Assembly: GCA_011800155.1 (NCBI GenBank)
Contig: CM022371.1
Location: 2,232,001 to 2,296,000 of the forward strand
Direction: 5' to 3'
Length of the DNA: 64,000 nucleotides
DNA from: Flammulina velutipes
Lineage: Eukaryota > Basidiomycota > Agaricomycetes > Agaricales > Physalacriaceae
Below are positions 1 through 10,882 of this stretch, piece by piece. A program made the translations under genes and the position numbers. Within the stretch, counting starts at the first letter, position 1, and every line of letters begins with the position of its first letter. The notes beneath the pieces are model-generated. The model did no database searches. It was given only the letters and a program-made list of their open reading frames with translations, and was not told the DNA's origin.

Positions 1-357
1 TTACGACTGGGCGCAGGTCTCTGAGCGAACTGAGGTTGTGTACGACAACGTTATGAAGTCGCCACAAATGGAAATATATGAACGGATGAAGAGGTAGCGT
101 CAATTTTCCGTTGTATGTGCATCTGCTCAGCATTTTCTAGGACAATGGGATTGGGCCCGTTCGCTGGGCCTATTTACACTATCATTTTAGTCGTCGAGTG
201 TATATTCTTCCTATTCCTGGAGTGGTGGTTGCCCAGAGATGAGATGGATTTTGTCAGTGAACATTGGAATCAGGAGAAGTTCGTGGAGGTGAGTCGTTCC
301 TTTGCTGGGATTGTTATCCTTGAACTGAACATGACTTTGTAGATCGTTGATAAATGA
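1..357 (+). CDS. PIG-A, GPI-GlcNAc transferase catalytic subunit (3' end only)
   Basis: Only the C-terminal end lies in the window; the glycosyltransferase core is upstream. Three exons are visible: 1 to about 94, about 145-288, and 343-357 with a TGA stop. The first holds the family's tail (YDWAQVSERTEVVYD). The second holds the single C-terminal membrane segment (GPFAGPIYTIILVVECIFF) followed by a luminal WWLPRDEMDFV-type tail. The last adds only five residues. PIG-A works in the ER membrane complex that moves GlcNAc from UDP-GlcNAc to phosphatidylinositol, the first step of GPI anchor synthesis. The last intron (289-342) overlaps the 3' end of VPS26 on the other strand. Identification rests on recall of the family tail and is fairly secure. 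Confidence 0.8.
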
Positions 358-1653
358 CATCTTCCACATTGCAGGTATAGAATACAATAGATATACACTG
401 TCCGATAATGCACGTTAATTCTATTGAACGAGTTAGACGTAGTCTCGAAGACGATGAAACGTCGCGAACCTCTGGTATTCTGAAAATCGTGATTTCCTAG
501 GAACCAGTGAGCTCTGGACGGAGGTAATTTTGAAGGGAGACGAACCTGTTGTTTGAAATATCGTCTGTTCTCCTCGTCTACAAGCACGAGATTGAGGTAG
601 TATCTGGTGCTGAACTTTTTATTCACATCCCGGAAAGTGGGTGTAAGTTCAAAGCCACCGAGGAACAGACGTATTGGGATAGTTTCGCCTGGCGGCTATC
701 CGTCAGACTTCGAGTTATATAGTAGGGATGATACTCACCTCGAATGGGAGCACCGTCCATAATCTCGTATTTGGTGATAGTTTCGCTCTCATTATATTGA
801 TTTGGAGGTGCGCCAGTTGTTTCTCGGCGGATGATGGAAAGTTCGGTGTGCTTGATCTTGATGCGGACGAGGAGGAAGTATATCTTGCCAACAATGACAT
901 CCTTTAGATGGTACCTTGTAGATACGTTAGATGCTGGAAGCACATATAGAGGACGGAAGGCGTACTTTGACTTGTTATACTCGAATTCGATGTGCAAGCA
1001 GTCCTCGATGCCTACTTCCATCTTGATAGAGTTGTTGATATCAGGGGGCATGCGGTAAGAGTGCACGTAGATGTCGCGTTCCTTGGCTACATCGGCCATG
1101 CGACGGGATATTGAGACGCGAACGAAATATCTGCGGTACAGTTGAGCGCGTGGGGGAGCATAGGACGAGATGGGCGAACCGCAGCTTGACGTTGATGCCC
1201 TGGTAAGTTTCAAACTGTTTCTCGACATTCTTAAAGTTGAAGTCAAAGGTGGACGCCTGCCTCATGTCGCCTGGCGCTGCGAGCTCCTGGGACAGCGAGA
1301 GGAATTCATGGTGGTGGCCGCGGTCGTAGAAGAGTTCTACGACGTGTAAATCTCAGCGGGCTACGAGTGACGGAAGGGAGCACACCGATGCTGCCGACGA
1401 ACTCGACCTTGATGCCCTCGTGCGTGAGTTTCTTGCCGTCGCGGACTCTGATAGCGACCTGGGGAGAGTGAGTACGAAATGGATGGAGAAGTGTACTGCA
1501 ACGCGCCTGTCCGCCCACGGAGTCTCCGTCGTAGTAAATGGGACAGGAAATGACCTTTTCCTTGTCACCTTTAATATCTGCGTGTTTGCGAGCGTCCTCG
1601 CCGTCGAGGTTGATGTCGATGTCGATGGGGGACGCGAAAAAGTATGCAGCCAT
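314..1653 (-). CDS. VPS26: VPS26, retromer subunit
   Basis: Arrestin-fold subunit of the retromer, which returns sorting receptors from endosomes to the Golgi. The spliced protein matches VPS26 along its length: start [14 protein letters not shown], then [18 protein letters not shown], the invariant [35 protein letters not shown], and [15 protein letters not shown]. About seven exons on the minus strand. The start at 1653 is the family start; an in-frame ATG further upstream is unlikely. The intron at 1506-1459 has a GC donor if the usual alignment holds. After KQQ the last exon (496-314) encodes about 60 extra residues rich in Ser and Arg with no similarity I recognise. Head-to-head with GPN3, 47 bp between start codons. 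Confidence 0.9.
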
Positions 1654-1700
1654 GATGGTCGAAGGACAACCGGCGGCAAACAAGCTTTCCTTCGTCCATC
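1654..1700. promoter_or_regulatory. 47-bp divergent intergenic region VPS26/GPN3
   Basis: Only 47 bp separate the ATG of VPS26 (minus) from the ATG of GPN3 (plus). Any core promoter must therefore overlap coding or 5' UTR sequence of one or both genes. No TATA box is visible. Confidence 0.5.
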
Positions 1701-2825
1701 ATGCGCTACGCAGTTTTGGTGACCGGTCCCGCAGGCGCTGGAAAATCGACATTCTGCGGTTCGTTCATGACCCACCTTCAAATGTCAAAAAGGACAGGCC
1801 ATCTCGTCAATCTCGACCCCGCAGCGTCGCCCACAAGCTTCGAGTACGAGCCAGTCATCGACATCAAGGACCTCGTCAGTCTCGACGATGTTATGAGCGA
1901 GCTCGACTACGGGCCAAACGGCGGCGTCGTCTACTGCTTCGAGTGAGTGAGTGCCCCAGCTTGAGCGTCGTTCATCCCGGTGCTCACTGCGACACAGATA
2001 TCTCCTTGAAAATATGGACTGGCTCGAGGAAGAGCTCGGCGGCTACGACGACGACTATCTGATCATTGACTGCCCTGGTGCGTCTATCAGTGCTTGAGCG
2101 GTGCATCCACTGACACTGCAAAGGCCAGATTGAACTGTACACACACCATCCATTCCTGCCCACCCTCGTAAAAAATCTCAGTCGGCTGGGAATACGGACA
2201 TGCGCGGTGTATCTCATCGAGTCGCAGTTTATGGAGGACAAGTACAAGTTCTTCAGGTAGTTACTATGCATCTTTTCTAACCACCGACTCATGCATTCCT
2301 CAGTGGCGTACTTTCAGCCATGTCGGCCATGGTAAACCTGGAAATTCCATGGATAAACATCATGTCCAAGATGGATCTCGTTACCTTGAATCCCGATGAC
2401 CCGACTGCAGGCGCACGGAATGGCCTTCGAGGTCGCCGGAATATTGCCAGATATCTGGATCCCGATCCAATGTTACTTGCTATCACTCACGGAGATGCTC
2501 GAGAAACTGCGAACCCACGGTTCCATGCTCTCAACCAAGCAATTGTCCATCTAGTACGTGTCTGTTACTTTTTCGCACAAGTACTATAGCTGACGTTGAC
2601 GTGTATAGATAGAAGACCATCCACTGGTGTCTTTTCTCCCACTGGATCTGACCAACCCGGATTCATTAGAGACGGTGATCAGTCACATCGACTATACGAT
2701 GCAATACGGGGAAGACGAAGAGCCAAAAGAGGTGGGATTCACTGTTTTTTACGTGGACGTATCCAGATTCTGATATTCGATAGCCGCACGACCTCGACGA
2801 GGGTGACTTTGCGGACATGGAGTAA
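1701..2825 (+). CDS. GPN3: GPN-loop GTPase 3
   Basis: Small GTPase needed for assembly and nuclear import of RNA polymerase II. The P-loop is GPAGAGKST near residue 9. The family-defining Gly-Pro-Asn loop appears as [13 protein letters not shown], followed by a Walker B-like [16 protein letters not shown], then MSKMDLV as the base-recognition motif (an SKxD variant). About six exons are joined by introns of about 45-55 bp, with all phases consistent. The protein ends [18 protein letters not shown]; an acidic C-terminus is usual for the family. Length is about 285 residues, as expected. GPN2 is the main alternative, but the size and the [13 protein letters not shown] stretch fit GPN3 better. 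Confidence 0.92.
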
Positions 2826-2978
2826 GATGGAATTAGGGCGTATCTGAATAGTGTTTGAATGTATTGTAGAGATGGTTGCCCTATCAGTGACGAGATGCCG
2901 TGAATGACCATATAAGAGCGGATCAGTGGAATTGCGGTGCATCCTTTGTTCGGTCGATTCTGTCTTTCGTCCTCGACA

Positions 2979-3508
2979 ATGAGTGCGTATTATCCCTCGC
3001 AGAGCTCGCACTACTCGCACGGTCATGGACGCCATGGCCACCACGGCAGCGGCTCGTCCGTTGTTTACTCGCAGCAGCCGTATGCACAGACAGCGAACGG
3101 ATACTATCCCTCGAACGCACCCACGACAGCCTATGCTCCACCTGGCGGGGTTGTCTATATGCCCTCTTCCCAAGGATCGGGTTACATACCTCCCCAAGTC
3201 ATAACCGTTCCCGTAAGTTGCAATTAATTTTCGCAATACCCGCTCTGATCATCGTTGCTCAGAGCTCGCATGGGCACCGTCACCACGGTCGCCATCACCG
3301 ACACCGTTCGTCGTCGCGCCACCATTCGCATCTGACGCTCGGCCAGCGCATTGCGCGGTTCTTTGGCTTCGGGAATTCTGGCCACTACAAAATCCGGTCT
3401 CGCCATGAGTCCTGGGGATTCCTGGGACTCGGACGGCGCCGTCGCTATGTCGACGCGCGCACTGGTGGCGAAGTAGACCGCAAAGGCCGCCCAGTACTCA
3501 CAATCTGA
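2979..3508 (+). CDS. Small His/Ser/Tyr-rich basic protein, unknown function
   Basis: Two exons, 2979-3212 and 3263-3508, give 159 residues. The first half is low complexity, rich in Tyr, Ser, His, Gly and Pro. The second exon begins with a His/Arg/Ser run, followed by a better-ordered end (GQRIARFFGFGNSGHY, then WGFLGLGRRRRYVDARTGGE and DRKGRPVLTI). The C-terminal part looks like the conserved region, but I do not recognise the family and assign no function. The start at 2979 was chosen because it opens directly into the composition-biased region; an in-frame ATG at 2937 is possible. There is no signal peptide or membrane segment. Confidence 0.65.
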
Positions 3509-3811
3509 AAAGAACGAACGTTCCGCGGAGGAATATGTTTTTACGATCACGCTATTCCGGACTCCTGTATGTTTATGCTCGCTCGTGTATTCGTGTTGAT
3601 GAACAGTGTAGTACCTATGTCTACTGTACTTGATGAACGTGTCTCTTATCTGTTAACGTTATTCCTGCTTCCTGTGGTCCTGGTTTTCTGCGCGGAATGC
3701 AACCCACACGACGACCATTTCTGATGAAATTTGCATGTGGGCACCCTCTGACCTCTGTGTTCTCTTATAAAAAGTAGGTGCCTCGCGTCAAGAGATTTCC
3801 CAGTCTCTCTA
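3509..3811. other. Intergenic region, promoter of the hydrolase-lectin gene
   Basis: About 300 bp without a gene. The only recognisable element is the TATA-like sequence at 3766-3773. Confidence 0.5.
3766..3773 (+). promoter_or_regulatory. TATA box of the secreted hydrolase-lectin gene
   Basis: TATAAAAA lies 39 nt upstream of the chosen ATG at 3812. A clear TATA box is unusual among the housekeeping genes here and fits a regulated secreted protein. Its use is inferred. Confidence 0.5.
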
Positions 3812-5266
3812 ATGGCTTCCCTCACTCTTTTACTGTTATGCTCACCCTATGCTGCCTTCGCCGCCACAACCTCTGGCTCCTTCTCTCTGCTCTCTTACAA
3901 CGTCGCTGGATTACCCGGTACGCACTTCGTCATACCTCCATCCAGGCGTCCTCATCACTAACCTGATTTGCAGAACTCCTATCATCCGGCGACCCAGCAG
4001 TCAATACGCCATTGATATCCCCTCGCCTTACGGCCTTCAATGTTATCAACGTGCAGGAAGACTTCAATTACCATGCTGCCCTCTACGCTGACGATGACCA
4101 TCCGTTTCGTACCCCCACTTCAGGTCTTGCATCTCCATGTTCACTAGGAGATACTCATATTGATTCGTCGTCTAGGTGGCGCACTTATCGGATCAGGTCT
4201 CAACTCCCTCTCCGACTACTCTTACGTCGATTTCGAGCGCCACGGATGGGACGACTGCAACCTGAACAGCGGTGATTGCCTCACACCCAAAGGCTTCACA
4301 TACATGCGTGTACGCGCTTCCGAAGGCATGTTCTTCGATCTATACAACCTCCACACGGACGCGGGGTCAGATGACGCCGATCGGTCCGCCAGAGCCGCCA
4401 ACCTCGCCCAGCTTGTGGCGCACATTGGTAAATGGTCAGCCGGAGTGCCTGTTGTCATCATGGGGGACACGAACGCGCGGTACTCGAATAACGTGGACGG
4501 GGCGTCGCTGCGCAATCTCATTTCCAGCACTGGCGTTGCTGATGCTTGGGTATCCAATGTTCGGGGAGGCTCAGCCCCAGCAGCAGGGACCGATGCATTG
4601 GTATGCCCGTTTCCATTCGCGTCCGGCGCCACACAAGCCACCCTGGTCTCCTGCGAAGTCGTAGACAAGATTTTTGTGCGCTCTGGGAGGTCTGCGGAGC
4701 TCAGCACCACGGCGTACACGAACGAGAATGGCGCTTTCGTTAACGCCTCGGGCGCGCCACTGTCCGACCATTATCCCATCTCGGCCGACGCGTCCTGGAA
4801 GCTCTCGAGCTCCCTGCGCATGGCCGACTCTATCGGTGGACCACACGGAGACCCATTCAACGACCTCTCTACTTCGTTGGCCTCCACCGTACCCAAGATT
4901 ACCTCCTTCACCATACGTGCCGGCGAACGTGTAGATGGCCTATCCTACGCGCTCTCTTCTTCTGCCACAGTCGCACATGGTGGCTCAGGTGGCACAGCAA
5001 GGACGCTCTCGCTTAGTAACGGACAGTACATCAACTCTATTACGATTTGCAGCGGGCAGAAGGACGACCGAACGCGAGTGTTCTACATCAAAGTGACCAC
5101 TAACACGGGAAGTACGCTTGAGGGTGGTTCGACGACGGGTAGCTGCATCTCGCAAAGTGTTCCTTCGGATCCTGGAAGTGGTGGTGCGTGGGGTCTTGTC
5201 GGTTTCTGGGGAAGGTCAGGCAATGAAGTAGATCGTTTGGCTCCGATTTGGGGATCTGTGTACTAG
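3812..5266 (+). CDS. Secreted endonuclease/exonuclease/phosphatase-fold hydrolase with jacalin-like lectin domain
   Basis: Exons 3812-3917, 3974-4123 and 4176-5266 give 448 residues. Residues 1-17 look like a signal peptide (MASLTLLLLCSPYAAFA). The EEP fold follows with its metal and catalytic motifs in order: LLSYNVAGLP (Asn), NVINVQEDF (Glu), LYNLHTDAG, VVIMGDTNARYSN (Asp-x-Asn) and LSDHYPISA (Asp-His). From about residue 290 a jacalin-type lectin domain is visible: SIGGPHGDPFND, ITSFTIRAGERVDGL, HGGSGGTARTLSLS and a C-terminal GFWGRSGNEVDRLAPI. The substrate is not evident; EEP enzymes cleave nucleic acids, inositol phosphates or sphingomyelin. The lectin half probably binds glycans outside the cell. 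The catalytic residues look intact. Confidence 0.85.
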
Positions 5267-5643
5267 CTTAATTTTCAATACCGACTGTCCTTACTTGTAT
5301 CATCCATGCTATTTCGGAAGTACCGTCCATCGATGGCAATTTGGGGTCGATTAAACAGCAGATTCTTAAATGACAAAGGGTAGTATAGATTCTAATATCC
5401 GGATAGAAAAGGTAGTAGAGAGAAACAATATGGTAAGTAAGCAAGCAACAAGAGAATGTCTACAGGAATACGCTAAGTAGTAGCACTATACAAGAACGGA
5501 TAAACTACAAGTACAAAAGGGGGAGGTAAGGTAAGGTATAGTAATCAGATAGCCAGACGAATAATGATACGACCGTCTGGGATGAGGTGAGTGACCTAGC
5601 CTGGACGGTAACGACAACAAGAACTCGACGGGATACAACACAA
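5267..5643. other. Intergenic region, convergent 3' ends
   Basis: About 375 bp between the 3' ends of the hydrolase-lectin gene and the GTPase gene. It is purine-rich on the plus strand (5370-5560). I see no ORF or RNA gene in it. Confidence 0.5.
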
Positions 5644-8600
5644 TCAGTCCATTTCAACATCCTCATCTTGGACAAGATAGTCCCTCGTCATTCGCTCCTC
5701 CTCATCTCTCTCCCGCTTTAGCTTTTCGGCAGTTCTCCACAGGTCAATCTGCTGGATGATAGAATCGATCTCCGCGACGACATTGTTCCTGGCCAGAGCC
5801 TGGGCTGGAGTGTCCGATGTAGGCTCCCATAGGATGGCGAGGTTGACTTCAATCTAAAGTACAGTATCGTTAGGATTGATACTTCAAGATGCCAGAAGTT
5901 CACGGACCTTCTGAGCGAGCTGACCTAAGGCCTCGCAAAGACCTTTGCTGACAGACTCTGCTGCCTCGTTCAGACGATTCATGATGACATCCGCGCCATC
6001 CTCGAATATGTCGTCCTTGTTGTCGTCAACATATTGATGGAAAACAGCCTAACAAAACAGTCAGCTTATGATCGGATGCATACACCCCAAAAGCAGACCT
6101 TTTGCCTTTTGACACTGCCAAGACCGGTTTCTTGGATTGCTAGCTCGTAGCCATCTTCAAGTTGTGTCTGAACATGCGGAGCCAGGCAGCGAGAGATCTC
6201 CTTCTGCTCATCCGACATTGACTTGCCAACAACGTCAATGGTTTTCTTCAGTGCCACCTTGGCCTCCTCGAGGCACAGCTCCGCCTGCATCTTGACTCGG
6301 TCTTTGAGGCCGGGCGCAGCGGAGATTTCGAAGTCTTGGAGAAGTGATTCGACCGCCTTCGATATTGCGGTGTGGAATGTTTGGAAGAGATCGTCTTCGA
6401 ATAGCTTGCCCCATGTAGCAGCAATGTTCTTGGTAAAGGGTCCCAGTAGCTCTTCGTTGATGTCGCGACGGAATGCACCGTGGCGCCGGAGCACTATAGC
6501 AAAGGGCTGAGTTCAGCAAGAAGCAAGAAAATAGGGTACTTACTTGCGCGGTATGTTTGCCAATGGCACGACGAAGCTATGGCGTCTGAAGTTTCGACAG
6601 CAGCGGCAGAAGCCTGGCAGATAGGTTGAGTATCAAAGAATTATGTGCTGTTAATGATTCTCACATTAGCAGCACCGACTCGGCATTTCTCCTCAAGGCC
6701 ATCTTGGAATTTCTTTTTGAGATCATCCGTGCAACGCTCGACAACTGCGGCAAATTCCTATGAGATATAATCAGCTACTGCAGATTATAGTCGAAGGAAA
6801 AGAATTAACGCACCTTGGTTAATCGAGGGAAAATCCCTGTGTCGTTGACAGGCTTCAGGGTCACCGGTTTCTCAATGGGCATGGTATACATTCGACCACC
6901 AAGAAGGTCCATGAAAGGATCATCGTTAGCTTCGTCGTCGGACTCTTCGTCGGGCATCTCCATTTCGCCGGTCTCCCATTGAGCTCGTAAAGCGTTGCGG
7001 TCCTCGGTAGTGACGCCACGAATCCCTTCGACGTAGCTACGTACTGAGACAGAGAACGTCTGAAGATGAGCGAGGAAAGCCTTGTTGAGGCGTTCTCGAG
7101 ATGAGAGCGTCAATTGATGACACCATTCCTGCAGTGCCGGGATGCCAGTGTCCTCTGCGTTGGTAAAGCATGTTGGATCGCCGTCACCTTCAACTTGTTC
7201 TACGCGAAGATTAGAAAGGTCTTGAAGATGAACTACATGAGACTCACTTTTGAGGCGAACGTAATCGCGGCTGGAGCAGGTGAACACTGGCAGATCAATC
7301 TTCTCGTAGTCTCGTTGGTTGATAGAGGGATCGAAGTTGTCAGGATCCCGCTCTTCAGCTGCATTGTCTACACTCAGGCGTCAGTTCACGATGTCCCAAA
7401 AGATGAACTGTAAGCGATACGCACCGTCGAGATCTTTGAGGCCTGTGCGAAAATCTTCCTTGAGCACGTCTTTAGAAAACTAGAGTCTTGTGAGAAGTAG
7501 TCAAGGAAACATAGATAGGTGCGAACCTCAGAGCGCTTGAGTGAACAGAAAGCGTTCTTCCGCTTCTGAAGGCCCGTCAGTTGCTTCTTGAATGTAGCAA
7601 GCTGATCAGTCAATCCTTTCTTGTTCTTCTTGACTTCCGTCTGACGTTCACGAAGAGCTTTGATCTTATCCTTTGATATCGAGATTTTCTCCTTGAGGCT
7701 GTCTGGTGTTTCCTCCTCCTCTTCCTCCTCTTCACCGCCTGAGTCATTACTCTTGCTCGCCGCATCGTCGTCGGAGTCGGAATCATCGTCGGAGTCAGAG
7801 TCAGAGCCCGAGTCGTCATCGGAAGCAGACGCATCCGAATCGTCGTCTGAATCGTTCTCAGACTCGGAACCAGCGTCAGATTCTTCGTCTTCGTCGTCAT
7901 CTCCACCGCGCTGACGCTTCGACTTGCCCTTCTTTCCGCCCCGAGTGTTCTTCCTCTTCTTGCCCGCAAGCTGCTTGTTCTTGCTAGTTAACTTGGGAGT
8001 GAACTTCTCCCCGTTCTTCAGAGCTTTGAGATGGTCTTCGTATTCTTTCTTGATTGCCCTTTCATCTTTGAGGTTGCTAAGAATGACTAGGACGAAGTCA
8101 GCGATGAATACCAAAGGGTCGCTCAATTTACCTTTCGATTCTCGCTCTGCCGTGGCCTTCTCTTTCTTGGCCTCCTTGGTCTTCGTTGTGTTTTCGGTGA
8201 TCTGGTCCTCGATTTCTTCCAGCTCCTCGTCGTCTTCGAGTTGTAGAGCTCGGATAACCTCCGAGCAGGAGATGTCGTCACATTTTGAGGCTGTTGCGAC
8301 GGTTAGCCGAATCATAGTTCCCTCAGCGATTCACTCACCAATGAAAGTGATGGTATGGTCATCGTAGCTGGAATGATGCGTCAAAGGGAGATCATTTAAA
8401 ATAGGACGAGATAACTTACTTTCCGTCTGTAAAAATAGAAAACCGACTAGTTCAATACTAAGAACAGAGGAAAACAGTGTTGGAACGCACCCACTACAAA
8501 CGAGGTCAGTTGGCTGATTGGAATAAATAGAGATGGAACGTACTCATTAGTTGAATCTTGAAGGCGTCGCCGAGGAGATCTAGGACACTTCAATACACAA

Positions 8601-10403
8601 TACTCGGAAAAGTAGTGTCTCAACATACCACGAGCAGTCTTATCATCAACAGCACGGGTGATAGGAGCGAGAATCCAGATACATTGACATTTCTTCATGT
8701 AATCTTTGGCAATGTTGTTTCGAGCGGCGTTGGCATCGGCAACACCTTTGGCACGTCAGTGAAAACTACGTCAAAAAGTCGAAGCGCGCATACCAGGGAG
8801 ATCGACGAGGATTGCACCGGTTGACAGGGCCTTCGCGTTGCAGCGGACATTTACGAGTCGAATCAACGGCCAGAGAGCCGGAGCATTTGCGTCCTCACTG
8901 GCCTTCTTGTCCTTGTCTTGCTTTGCCTTCTTCTTCTTCTCTTTAGCTGCCTCCTTCCTAGCAGCAGCCATGATTTTCTCTTGGGCTGTCATCGGGACGT
9001 CGCCGCCAGCATCGGCATCGCTTTCGTCATCACCCTTCTTGCTCTTCTTATCCTTCTTGTCTTTCTTTCCCCGGCTTTGATCTTTGGAGTCGATGTACCT
9101 TGCGATCTCACTTGCAAATTTCTTGGAGTCCTTCGCGACAATGGTCTTGGTGGTACCCAGGATCGCCTTGACAGCTATAGGACAATGTCAACCTTTATGC
9201 GCATGACATAATATGGTAACTTACCAGGACTTTGGTCGATAATCTCCTGGGGGGTCATGGTGACCAACCGCTCTTGGGTGATAGTGGGATAGACAGCATG
9301 AACCTACAAAGCAAAAACTTAGTATACATAGGCTAAGTAGATAGATTGTCTTACCTTGGACCAAGCAATCCCTGCGTCGCTCTTCAGATCAGTACTACGT
9401 CTAACGTTACCGTCTTCATCGACGAGATCGTCGAGTAGAACGGTCAATTCGTCCTCCCATTCTTTCGCAGTTAAGAACGAGACGTCGGCGTCGATCGTCG
9501 CCTTATCGTGGTATGCGATCTCGGTGACAGTAGCGGTGCACGCTGAAATGATGATGAGTTAAGCTCGAAAAAGAAGACTGAGAGAATCGACATACCGCGC
9601 ATACCACTCGTGGGAACTACGTTATCTAGAGCAAGTTGTAGTAACCGAGAGCTGAAGAAATTGTTCAAGACGTACCATCGAGCACAGCGTTGAGAATAGA
9701 AGACTTTCCCGCTCCAGTGGCTGTGATGTTGTCGGTTAAATGGAGGGCAAGAAGATTTGACGGAGCTTACCTCCGCAAACAGCGATCAGGGTTGTCGGGG
9801 AAGTTTGGCTCTTCAGGCTGAGGATTTTCCTTCAGCGCGACGTATTTGGCGAAGGGGGTAATGACGCACCTGTCTAGCTCGCGCATCCAAACGTCAGAGC
9901 GCATTTTACTACCAAGTTGTAGTTTCTTGATTCCTTGCTCCAACGTCTGAACCATACCCAGGCCTTCTTTAAACGCGCCTTCTGGCGAGTATTCGATGTC
10001 GCTAGCCTTGGTGTACTTCTTGTAGATGGGTAAGGATGGCTGAGGGGGGACTGCTGGAGGTTCGACGCGTGGTTGTTGATTGTTCTGGAGATATGGAGGC
10101 ATATTGAGGCCATGGCGCATAAACTGATAAAAACGACGCGTTAATATAACGCATAGACGCGTCGAAAACACGCACGACATTGCGGACTTCGTCCTGCTCA
10201 GCCTTGATGCCTGTGGAGGCAACTGGCTCGGTCTTGAGTTGGGCAGTGAGAGATGGCGCGAGCGGTTGCGCTGGTAGTCTAACGTCTTGTGGTTCGGGCT
10301 TGACGACCATGTTCTGTGCGAAAGTTAATGAAGGAGCTGTTGACGCGACGCGACGACTTACGTTGGTGCCAACGCCCACTAGTTGGTTCTCTTTGTAACT
10401 CAT
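5644..10403 (-). CDS. Dynamin-like large GTPase of the SLIP-GC (nuclear GTPase) type
   Basis: A long gene of about 20 exons. The start at 10403 (MSYKENQLVGVGTN) leads into a Pro-rich region. The G domain shows G1 GATGAGKSSILNA, a G2 threonine in SGMRACTATVTEI, G3 ILVDLPGVADANAARN, and a G4-like FIASKCDDISC. Two charged insertions interrupt it: a Lys-rich one before G3 (about 8890-9070) and a long Ser/Asp/Glu one after G4 (about 7690-7920). The C-terminal part is helical (HGAFRRDINEELLGPF, ETGLGSVKRQK) and ends QDEDVEMD. Known relatives include the vertebrate nuclear GTPase that limits AID-induced damage; fungal copies are common but unstudied. The KRK-type basic runs fit nuclear location. Very small exons near 8420-8493 are described under findings. 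Confidence 0.8.
7690..7920 (-). repeat. Ser/Asp/Glu low-complexity tract inside the GTPase gene
   Basis: Degenerate trinucleotide repeats (TCG, TCA and TCC on the plus strand) encode an acidic run of Asp, Ser and Glu, preceded by a Lys/Arg stretch. On the plus strand the same DNA gives an open poly-Ser frame, which is a shadow. Confidence 0.7.
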
Positions 10404-10882
10404 CAGCGAAGAGCTCAAAGATTAAAAGATGGATGGAAACGGTGGGTGATGGTGGGTGGAAAGAAAGGGACGCTGTCTAGGCTATCGTTTTGAGGGAAGC
10501 CAGAGGCAAACAAGGATACATAAGTATACCTCGGCGTTAAAGTTAAACGTGACCAGACGCGCTGGTGGCGTCACTTGCACCACCTTGTTGACGACGGGGA
10601 GAACAGAGAAACTTACTTGTCGGAGACATTTCCGTCTACTTGGTGGAAGGTTGTGAAAGATTTTGAGCCGTTTTCGCGCTGGCTGTGGTGGTTAAATAGA
10701 GAAAGGAGGCAACCAGTTCAAATAGCACTGAGTCCAGTCAGAAATAGGCGTGACTTCGCGTCCGTAACTTCGGCAACGGCCAGATTGTCTAATTTGATAA
10801 CCCTTACAATCAAATCAAAGCCAATTATACGTTGCCTAACTTGCCAAAAATACAATCCTCGTTGTACATGCACTACTAGAGG
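10404..10882. other. Intergenic region upstream of the GTPase gene
   Basis: About 480 bp that should contain the promoter of the minus-strand GTPase gene and the 3' UTR of the next one. Short plus-strand frames exist here but show no family similarity, no plausible splice chain and no codon pattern. I see no gene. Confidence 0.5.

Noticed and set aside
7660..8367. Open plus-strand frames with poly-Ser and hydrophobic stretches
   Set aside because: They are antisense shadows of the acidic and Lys-rich parts of the GTPase gene, produced by its codon bias.
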